Assembly (NCBI GenBank): GCA_963714065.1
Contig: OY970226.1
Location: forward strand, 1,488,001-1,552,000
DNA length: 64,000 bases
Source: JAZKID01 sp963714065
GTDB taxonomy: Bacteria; Pseudomonadota; Alphaproteobacteria; Rhizobiales; UBA4765
Direction of reading: 5' to 3'
In this document: piece after piece, positions 58,165-64,000 of the stretch
Layout: each line of letters begins with the position of its first letter
Position numbering within the stretch: position 1 is the first letter of the stretch
Notes under the pieces: generated by a model
Told to the model about the DNA's origin: nothing
The model's database searches: none
What the model saw: the letters and a program-made list of their open reading frames with translations, nothing else
Translations under genes and position numbers: made by a program

Positions 58165-58656
58165 ATGCGATATGTTCTTCTAGCGATATCTCCTCTTCTT
58201 TTTTCCCTTGCCTGCCAGGAACCAGCCATGGCGCAAACCTGGAAGGATCACGATCGCAATAATGGCGGCGGGCGCGAGCGCTGGCATGAGCGGCACGAAG
58301 CGCGCGATAACGGCAGCGGTGGGCGCGATCATAGCTATGGGCGCGATCGCGGAGGCTCCGGCGGCCGCCGCGACTGGAGCCGCGAGCGTTCCCGCAATCC
58401 CTCGGATAAAAGCGATGCGGCGGAGCGCGCCTTCATTCGCGGTACCGACGACAGCGCGACGCAAACGCCGGCGATCAATCCCGAAATCGTCCTGCTCCGG
58501 CAATTGATCGAGGAAAACAGGGCCGAAATCGCGCGCGCCTATGAAGAATATCAGCTGACGACGAATAAACGCGTGCGCAATTACCTGCGCCAGCAGATCG
58601 AACAGCGCACCGGCCAGGTGCAGAAATTGCAGGCGCGCGTCAATTCCCTGAGCTAG
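58165..58656 (+). CDS. Secreted Arg/Gly-rich protein with C-terminal coiled coil
   Basis: 163 residues. Signal peptide MRYVLLAISPLLFSLACQEP ending AMA before QTWKD. Residues 25-90 are a disordered Gly/Arg/Asp/His-rich region (GRDRGGSGGRRDWSRERSR); residues 110-163 are a likely coiled coil (EIVLLRQLIEENRAEIARAY, QQIEQRTGQVQKLQARVNSL). Not a canonical lipobox, so probably soluble in the periplasm. Family unknown. Confidence 0.75.
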   Translation: MRYVLLAISPLLFSLACQEPAMAQTWKDHDRNNGGGRERWHERHEARDNGSGGRDHSYGRDRGGSGGRRDWSRERSRNPSDKSDAAERAFIRGTDDSATQTPAINPEIVLLRQLIEENRAEIARAYEEYQLTTNKRVRNYLRQQIEQRTGQVQKLQARVNSLS

Positions 58657-58665
58657 GCGTTTTGC

Positions 58666-60066
58666 CTATTTGCTCACGCGCAGGTCGGACAGCGAATCGC
58701 CGATGGCGCGGAAGGCTTCCTGCAAGGTCGCGCTATTGGGCGAGTCGAAATAATAATCGGTCTGGGTTGCGCAATTACGCAGCATGGTTTTGCTCGAGGT
58801 CGAAATCGTCCCGAACGATACCGTATAGACATAGATATTATTGTTCTTCATCGCCGTGCAGTCGGTGGTCAGGCGCTGGTCGAGCTTGGTTTCGGCCGTG
58901 CTTTGATTGGTCGTGCCGAGCGTGCCGTCGGAGAGATAGCCATAGGCGCCGCGATTGCTGCTATCGATCGTGTTGTCGCCGTCCGTCATGATGATCACGG
59001 CCTTGTTCATATTCTGCGTGCCATAGGCGAGCGGCAGATTGTTCTGGTTCATCTCGCCGCCCCACAGCCCCTGCCAGCGCGGGCTCAGCATGCGCCAGCC
59101 CCATGCGGCGCCCTCGGAAATATGCGTGTTGCCGACAGCCGCCATGGCATTGACGGCATTGGTGATGGTGTTCTTGTTGGCGGTCAGCGGTGTTGCCACC
59201 TGCGGGCAGCTCTTGTTGGGGCCGAGCGACGTACCGAGCGGTGTGTTGTATTTGCCTTTTTTGGTGATCCAGTCGTTGTAACTGTCGCTATCCGGCCAGT
59301 AATAGGCCTTGAACTTTTTGACAGAAGGCGGGTCGTCCGTCGTGTCGTAGGTGCTGGCGCGTGCATCGACACAGCCCATCCAGGAGGTCGGCCCCCAGTT
59401 CAGCCCGTTATAATGCGTGGTGTCGAGCCAGCTCGTGCGCGTGGAGCCGATATTCACGCCCTGCGAGAACGGCACGAGGCCGATCCACAGATTGTCGGTC
59501 GTGGTCTTGCTGCCGTAAAGAATGTTGACGAGGTCTTTCGCCGCCGATTTCAGGCTGGTGAGCTTCGAGCCGGCCATCGATCCCGTATTGTCGAGCACCA
59601 TCACGAGTTCCAGGCCCTTGTTGCCGCGCGTGATTTCAGAGGAGGCGGTGACGGTGTTTTCGCTCACGCCGAACAGCTTCATGAAAATGGTCGGCACATC
59701 GGCCGAGGCCGAAAGCGAGATCTTGGTCTTATCGCTGTTGACGCTGGTTGTGGTGTTGCTCAGCGACGAGCCCATATAATTATTGAAATTGGCGTTGAGG
59801 TATTTTGAGACTTCGGTGTTCATGACGGTCGTGTTGACCGTGGCGCCCGCCGCAAGCCCGGCTGCGTCGAGCGAATTGGCAAGCCGCGTCTGCACAAGCT
59901 GCAAACGCGCCGTATCGATGGCGACGCCGGTGGCGCCCACCAGGACAAGAGCCCCGAGGCCGACAATAGGCGCGACCGCGCCCTGCCTGGAACCGGCAAA
60001 GGAGCGAACGGCCATGCCAAATCTGTTTTTGAATTGCCGGTTTTTAAATTTCATATGCTGTGCCAT
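58666..60066 (-). CDS. TadG family pilus assembly protein with vWA domain
   Basis: 466 residues. The N-terminal helix AVAPIVGLGALVLVGATGVA with IDTARLQLVQTRLANSLDAA is the TadG type. A vWA domain follows with metal-site motif LDNTGSMAGSK. Last gene of a three-gene minus-strand unit with two TadE-like genes. Location is inner membrane with the vWA domain in the periplasm. Confidence 0.9.
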   Translation of the reverse strand: MAQHMKFKNRQFKNRFGMAVRSFAGSRQGAVAPIVGLGALVLVGATGVAIDTARLQLVQTRLANSLDAAGLAAGATVNTTVMNTEVSKYLNANFNNYMGSSLSNTTTSVNSDKTKISLSASADVPTIFMKLFGVSENTVTASSEITRGNKGLELVMVLDNTGSMAGSKLTSLKSAAKDLVNILYGSKTTTDNLWIGLVPFSQGVNIGSTRTSWLDTTHYNGLNWGPTSWMGCVDARASTYDTTDDPPSVKKFKAYYWPDSDSYNDWITKKGKYNTPLGTSLGPNKSCPQVATPLTANKNTITNAVNAMAAVGNTHISEGAAWGWRMLSPRWQGLWGGEMNQNNLPLAYGTQNMNKAVIIMTDGDNTIDSSNRGAYGYLSDGTLGTTNQSTAETKLDQRLTTDCTAMKNNNIYVYTVSFGTISTSSKTMLRNCATQTDYYFDSPNSATLQEAFRAIGDSLSDLRVSK

Positions 60067-60082
60067 GACACATGTCCTTGTT

Positions 60083-60649
60083 TCAAGTCGGTGAAGTGGT
60101 CAGCGCCCCGAGGCGCGGCTTGTAGATCGCGTTGCGATAGAGCTGCTGGGAAGCGACATAGCTGCCGCCGAACATCGGCGTGTAACGGTAGAAAACTTCC
60201 ACAACGATAACATTGTCCTTGTCGACAAGCGTGATGCCGCCCGGCAGCGTGGCCGTGCCGTTAGGCTGGCCCACGATGCTGGGGCGCGTCATCGTTCCGC
60301 CGCCCGTGCGCTGCCAGGAAACCTTCGGCGCGGCCGTGCCGGTTTTGGTGACCGAATTGACGATGACGAAGCCATCGGCGCCGAAAGGTATCGGCTGCAT
60401 GACTTGCGCCGCCGCCGTCAGGATCTGGGTGATCTGCGCATTGCTTAAGGTCGAGGATGTGCTCTGGGCGATGACGTCGGCAACGATATAGGCGATCTTG
60501 TCGGTTTTTTGCTGAATCAGCAGATAGCGCGACAGCTCGAAGCCGCCGAAACCGAGAATGAGCAGAAGCGGCAGGTTGAGCGCGAATTCGAGCGCGGCGA
60601 TACCCTCGCGGGCGCGCAATAGCGACAGGAATTTTTTGCACATGCTCAT
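60083..60649 (-). CDS. TadE-like pseudopilin
   Basis: 188 residues. The N-terminal REGIAALEFALNLPLLLILG, continuing FGGFELSRYLL, is the TadE hallmark: small residue, then glutamate in the helix (ALEFAL). GGGGGAG-like ribosome-binding site before the ATG. Thirteen bases after the upstream TadE-like gene and 16 before tadG, so one operon. TadE proteins are processed like pilins by the Tad prepilin peptidase. Confidence 0.88.
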   Translation of the reverse strand: MSMCKKFLSLLRAREGIAALEFALNLPLLLILGFGGFELSRYLLIQQKTDKIAYIVADVIAQSTSSTLSNAQITQILTAAAQVMQPIPFGADGFVIVNSVTKTGTAAPKVSWQRTGGGTMTRPSIVGQPNGTATLPGGITLVDKDNVIVVEVFYRYTPMFGGSYVASQQLYRNAIYKPRLGALTTSPT

Positions 60650-60661
60650 CTGCGCTCCCCC

Positions 60662-61258
60662 TCAGTCGCTGAATGGCTCGTTCTTGATGATGGCGCGCGC
60701 CGACAGGGTGACCGTGCCGTTATCAAAACCCATGAGATTGCCGATCACAGGCGTAAAGACGTGCCATGGATAGCTGACAAGATAGACGACGACCTCGCCT
60801 GCGGCGCCCGCGCCCTGCGAACCCTGATCCTCGTCATATTTGCCGTTATGATTGAGATCCGTGTAATTCTCGCCGTTGTCGCGTTTGCCGTTGCCGTTGG
60901 CGTCCACGAAAGGCTCGGGCTGGCCGATCTTGTCGAAATTATTATAGGTCGTGGTGGTAATGGTGATCTCGTTGGTATCGAGCAGGCTACCCGCACGCTG
61001 GTTCAGGACATTCATGATGGTTTGCTCGCGCGACACGCCGGTTGCGACATAGCCTGTTTTCCCTTCGCGCGAGGCCGCATAAGTTGCGCTTTCGAGGACA
61101 TTCTGCGCAAGCATGATCAGCGACAGCTCGATCACGGACATGAAGGTGACAATGGCAAAAGGAGCCACAAGCGCGAATTCCAGCATGGTGACGCCGGAAT
61201 CGTCGCGCAGTAAATTTTTTCGGCGGCGCAGCCGAAATTTTGCCCATGCAAAGCCCAT
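60662..61258 (-). CDS. TadE-like pseudopilin with EF-hand-like calcium loops
   Basis: 198 residues. DDSGVTMLEFALVAPFAIVT at about residues 19-38 is the TadE-type segment, with glutamate at +5 after G22. Residues 119-130 (DANGNGKRDNGE) and 134-144 (DLNHNGKYDED) form two successive calcium-binding-type loops. First gene of the TadE-TadE-TadG operon. Calcium binding is inferred from the motif. Confidence 0.87.
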   Translation of the reverse strand: MGFAWAKFRLRRRKNLLRDDSGVTMLEFALVAPFAIVTFMSVIELSLIMLAQNVLESATYAASREGKTGYVATGVSREQTIMNVLNQRAGSLLDTNEITITTTTYNNFDKIGQPEPFVDANGNGKRDNGENYTDLNHNGKYDEDQGSQGAGAAGEVVVYLVSYPWHVFTPVIGNLMGFDNGTVTLSARAIIKNEPFSD

Positions 61259-61487
61259 TGGCAGGCCTGTTCCATTTGTTGTTGAAGAACTTGCGCGCAG
61301 GATGCCAGAAAAGCTTTGGAGAAACGTATGGGAAATAGCTAAAATGCTTTTTATTTAAAGAGTTATGGCTGAAATGCCGCGAATTTTAGTTTTTTCCGAA
61401 AAGTTGGAGAAACCGGCATTCTTGTGTATCTTGGCGCATTGCGAATGACCGCCTGAATATAGCTTTCACCGGAGCAAAAGTCTTTCG

Positions 61488-62291
61488 ATGCAGCTTTTTT
61501 CCCATACCCTTGCCCTGAGTTTCGCCAAGCTGCGCATGAGCGCGCCTGCCGTCCATTGCATTCCGAATCCCGTAGCACTCGATCTGGTTACCAATGTGTT
61601 GCTGGCCTTCGGCGTCAGGCCGGTCATTCTTCAGGCCGGCGAGGAGATCAACGATGCCTTCAATCACGCGCAATGCCTGATGATCAGCACGGATGCGCTT
61701 TCGGCGCAGCGTGCCGCCCTCATGCTGGAGGCGGCGAAGACCGCCAAGGACAAAAACATTCCCTGGGCGCTCGATCTGCGCGGGGCCGGAGAAGCGCAAT
61801 TCCGCGACAAGACGATTTACGAGTTATTGAATTTTCAGCCGCGTATTGTGCGCATCACGCAAAAAGAAGTCATGCCCGTGGCCGAGCATTACGGCTTTAC
61901 CGCCAAGGGGTCCGAAACCATCCGCACGTCCGAGGAGCAGGTGGAGGCCACCAAATTCCTGGCCAAACAGCTCAACAGCGCCATTGTCATGACGGGCGCC
62001 GTCGATTTCGTTGCGGACAGCACGCGGATATTGCGCATCATGAACGGTCATCCCCTGATGGCGAAGGTCGCGGGCGCGGGATGTGCGCTTGTCGGCGTGA
62101 TGGCGGCTTTCTGCGTGATCGAGGAAGATGCCCTGCTTGCCGCGGCCGTTGCGACGGGCGTTTATAATATTATCGGCGAAATTGCCGGCAACGAGGCGTC
62201 TGCCGGTCCGGGCTCGTTCCGCGCGGCCTTTATCGATAAAATCTATAATGTCGATACCAGCACATCGATGCGGCGCCTGAAAGTGCTCTGA
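61488..62291 (+). CDS. thiM: Hydroxyethylthiazole kinase
   Basis: 267 residues; phosphorylates 4-methyl-5-(2-hydroxyethyl)thiazole in thiamine salvage. Typical order: HCIPNPVALDLVTNVLLAFG, ALDLRGAGEAQFRDKTIYEL with RIVRITQKEVM after it, and the catalytic site in KVAGAGCALVGVMAAF (the cysteine of the GTGC motif; here GAGC). Earlier positions such as WALDLRG replace the common LDPVGAG, so this is a somewhat divergent member. GGAG lies upstream. No TPP riboswitch is seen. Confidence 0.85.
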   Translation: MQLFSHTLALSFAKLRMSAPAVHCIPNPVALDLVTNVLLAFGVRPVILQAGEEINDAFNHAQCLMISTDALSAQRAALMLEAAKTAKDKNIPWALDLRGAGEAQFRDKTIYELLNFQPRIVRITQKEVMPVAEHYGFTAKGSETIRTSEEQVEATKFLAKQLNSAIVMTGAVDFVADSTRILRIMNGHPLMAKVAGAGCALVGVMAAFCVIEEDALLAAAVATGVYNIIGEIAGNEASAGPGSFRAAFIDKIYNVDTSTSMRRLKVL

Positions 62292-62306
62292 TTTTATTGT
62301 GCCCGA

Positions 62307-62380
62307 GAATTGAAATATCTGAGAATTAAAATATCCAAGAATTAAAATATCCAAGAATTAAAATATCCAAGAATTAAAAA
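62307..62380. repeat. 16-bp tandem repeat, about 4.6 copies
   Basis: Unit AGAATTAAAATATCCA. Copies begin at 62307 (two differences), 62323, 62339, 62355, and a partial one at 62371. The last three full copies are identical. It lies just after thiM, in non-coding DNA. Confidence 0.95.
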
Positions 62381-62420
62381 GCCGCGGCATCGCCGATGAT
62401 GGCATCGGAAATCCCGCGGC
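62376..62420 (-). terminator. Terminator of the histone-H1-like gene
   Basis: On the minus strand GCCGCGG...CCGCGGC encloses an inner CCGATG/CATCGG stem and is followed by TTTTTAATTC. A second perfect hairpin, GATCCTGCGC-TTTC-GCGCAGGATC (62423-62446), sits between it and the gene. Confidence 0.7.
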
Positions 62421-62465
62421 GCGATCCTGCGCTTTCGCGCAGGATCGGTCCATGCCTACAATAAA

Positions 62466-62954
62466 CTAACGTCTTCTTGCGGATGTCTTCTTGCTTGTGC
62501 GGCCGCGTGTGCGACGGGCCGTTTTTCGGGCCGTTCTGCGGCCTGTGGCTTTCGTCGCCTTCCGCGCCGTGGACTTACGTGTTGTAGACTTGCGTGTTGT
62601 AGACTTGCGTGTTGCGGACTTGCGCGCTGCTGTCTTGCGCGTTTTAGCTTTACTCGTTTTAGCTTTACTCGTTTTAGCCTTACTCGTTTTAGTTTTGCCG
62701 GCCGTCTTGCGCGTTTTCGTTTTTTTTGATTTTCTCGCGCCGGTTTTCGCAGTCTTTGTTTTCGTCGCCTTGGTTTTTGTGGTCTTTGTTTTCGCAGTTT
62801 TGGTTTTCGTTATCGTATTCTTGTTGGCGGGCGCAGTCGTCAGGGTTTTTGTCGTAGTGCGCGTCCACGGATCCGTTTCAATGCCGGTCGTGGGTGTTGT
62901 CGTCAGGGGGCCGAAAAGCGAGCCTGCGTAAGATTCCTTTGTGCCGGGAGGCAT
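62466..62954 (-). CDS. Histone H1-like Lys/Thr/Ala/Arg-rich protein
   Basis: 162 residues. After a non-repetitive first 30 residues, the protein is made of short repeats: TKTAKTKTTKTKATKTK, SKAKTSKAKTSKAKT, then ATRKSTTRKSTTRKST and a very basic end (RRTARKTARRTRGRTSKK). It has almost no acidic residues. Such proteins (histone H1-like, AlgP-like) bind DNA non-specifically and compact the nucleoid; that role is inferred. AAGGAG precedes the ATG, and a terminator follows. Confidence 0.8.
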   Translation of the reverse strand: MPPGTKESYAGSLFGPLTTTPTTGIETDPWTRTTTKTLTTAPANKNTITKTKTAKTKTTKTKATKTKTAKTGARKSKKTKTRKTAGKTKTSKAKTSKAKTSKAKTRKTAARKSATRKSTTRKSTTRKSTARKATKATGRRTARKTARRTRGRTSKKTSARRR

Positions 62955-63056
62955 GATGTTCTCCTTGTAAGAGGGTTAGTCGCCCTGCATGATAACGTGT
63001 CTTGTGAAATATTCTAGAGCGCGTCATTCACATTTTTAGGATTCACGCCGCACCGC

Positions 63057-63761
63057 ATGCAAACGAATTTGAAAATGCTCCGCTTCCCGGAAATCGATTC
63101 CGTCGCACAGGCGATCGCCTTGCAGGATGAGCTGCGGTACAAGGTGCGGCTCATGGACGATTTGCGCGAACCGCGGCTGGTTGCAGGCGTCGATGTGTCT
63201 TATGACAAGAAGGCCGATCTCACGCGCGCCTTCGTAGTGCTGGTGGATTTTCAAAGCCTGCAGCCGCGCGCTTCCGTTACGGCATCGCTGCCCACATCCT
63301 TTCCCTATGTGCCGGGCCTGTTGTCCTTTCGCGAGATTCCGGCGATTTTGCAGGCCCTGCAACGGCTTGATGCCTTGCCGGATCTCCTGATGGTCGACGG
63401 GCAGGGTATTGCGCACCCGCGCCGTCTCGGCATTGCCGCGCATCTTGGCGTGATCACGGACTGTCCCGCCATCGGCGTCGCAAAATCGCGGCTCACGGGC
63501 AGGTTCGAGATCATCGGGCCTCAAAAAGGAAGCACGGCGCCGCTGATGGACAAGAACGAGCGCATCGGCACGGTGTTGCGCAGCAAGGAGAAAACAAACC
63601 CGCTTTTCATCTCGCCCGGCCATCGTGTGAGCCATGAGACGGCATTGAAGCTGACCCTGCATTGCCTGACGCGCTATCGCCTGCCCGAGCCGACGCGGCT
63701 TGCCGATAAATTATCCAAAATGAAAATGGGAGAAGAGCTTCCATTGCCGCCGGTAAACTAG
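63057..63761 (+). CDS. nfi: Deoxyribonuclease V (endonuclease V)
   Basis: 234 residues; cuts DNA one base 3' of deoxyinosine to start repair of deaminated adenine. Family motifs: VAGVDVSYDKK with the metal-binding aspartate, FPYVPGLLSFREIPAIL, and LMVDGQGIAHPRRLGIAAHL, all strongly conserved in Nfi. No clear ribosome-binding site is seen; an internal ATG at codon 7 is an alternative start. Confidence 0.93.
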   Translation: MQTNLKMLRFPEIDSVAQAIALQDELRYKVRLMDDLREPRLVAGVDVSYDKKADLTRAFVVLVDFQSLQPRASVTASLPTSFPYVPGLLSFREIPAILQALQRLDALPDLLMVDGQGIAHPRRLGIAAHLGVITDCPAIGVAKSRLTGRFEIIGPQKGSTAPLMDKNERIGTVLRSKEKTNPLFISPGHRVSHETALKLTLHCLTRYRLPEPTRLADKLSKMKMGEELPLPPVN

Positions 63762-63762
63762 G

Positions 63763-64000
63763 CTATGTGCGCTCGGCGATGATCGACAACATGGGCGGGG
63801 TGAGGAAAAAGGCTTCATCGCGCGCCTGCAAGCTCTGCCACTCATACAGGAAAATATCGCCATCCTCTTTGTCGAGCAGGCCTAACTTAAGAAAACGCTC
63901 CAGCAATTTTTTCCAGCGCGGCCAATTCCATAAGGGCATGCCGGGGCGTGCGCATTTAACGACAGGCATGATATCAACAATGCGAAATCCCGCCTCCTTC
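63763..64000 (-). CDS. C-terminal part of a probable SAM-dependent methyltransferase (partial)
   Basis: Open in frame to the window edge (EAGFRIVDIMPVVKCARPGM), so the ATG at 63969 need not be the start. EAGFRIVDI followed by a Trp-rich helix (WNWPRWKKLLERFLKLGLLD) and a final strand LTPPMLSIIAERT is the usual C-terminus of small class I methyltransferases. The SAM-binding part lies beyond the window, so the call is tentative. Its stop is two bases from the converging endonuclease V gene. Confidence 0.5.
   Translation of the reverse strand, partial: KEAGFRIVDIMPVVKCARPGMPLWNWPRWKKLLERFLKLGLLDKEDGDIFLYEWQSLQARDEAFFLTPPMLSIIAERT

Noticed and set aside
61322..61487. Possible TPP riboswitch before thiM
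   Set aside because: I looked for the CTGAGA and ACCTGATxxGG thi-box elements and did not find them.

Overview
The window is from an alphaproteobacterial chromosome. The 16S rRNA carries alphaproteobacterial signatures. The gene blocks lysC-ptsP-prfA-prmC-DUF4167-clpB and ihfB-lapA-trpF-trpB-trpA-accD have the usual alphaproteobacterial order. Intracellular PhaZ, DUF1150, DUF4167 and Tad-associated genes fit as well. The sequence does not let me name a genus. Most of it is GC-rich; a few AT-rich islands (about 28.4-29.3 kb, 44.4-45.0 kb, parts of 11.2-12.6 kb) look acquired.

Layout. 0-10.8 kb: periplasmic glucan protein OpgG/D, then aspartokinase, nitrogen-PTS enzyme I, RF1, RF1 methyltransferase, DUF4167 protein and ClpB behind a heat-shock-like promoter. 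10.8-14.9 kb (minus): two unknown membrane proteins, an M23 envelope peptidase and a small membrane protein. 15.2-21.4 kb: three contiguous genes whose products each begin with a Flp/Tad-type prepilin segment and continue as RTX calcium-binding beta-roll repeats. 21.5-27.7 kb: a complete rRNA operon (16S, tRNA-Ile, tRNA-Ala, 23S, 5S) with its promoter and terminator. 27.8-34.1 kb: small secreted proteins, a frameshifted trypsin-like protease, a flavin-binding protein, a dipeptidase, a cold-shock protein, a PRC-barrel protein, and many dispersed palindromes. 34.2-39.8 kb: Bcr/CflA efflux pump and a complete sugar ABC importer operon with palindromic operator candidates. 39.9-45.4 kb: tRNA-Arg, PHA depolymerase, a methyltransferase, a TadG-like protein, a frameshifted DUF1150 gene and a composite-looking unknown gene. 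45.5-54.1 kb: polA, sppA-like, ihfB, lapA, trpFBA, accD. 54.1-58.7 kb: DUF805 protein, a large membrane protein, two RNA methyltransferases and a secreted Arg/Gly-rich protein. 58.7-61.3 kb (minus): a TadE-TadE-TadG operon. 61.5-64 kb: ThiM, a histone-H1-like protein, endonuclease V and the end of a methyltransferase gene.

The most unusual content is the trio of prepilin/RTX fusions. Each has the glycine cleavage site and the +5 glutamate of Flp pilins, followed by hundreds of residues of calcium-binding repeats. The same window holds two TadG-like proteins and two TadE-like pseudopilins, one with paired EF-hand-like calcium loops. I infer a calcium-dependent surface structure or adhesin exported or anchored through a Tad-type system. 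The core tad genes (ATPase, secretin, prepilin peptidase) are not in the window, so this remains a hypothesis. A second notable pattern is a dispersed repeat that folds as a cloverleaf (three full copies), including one between trpB and trpA.
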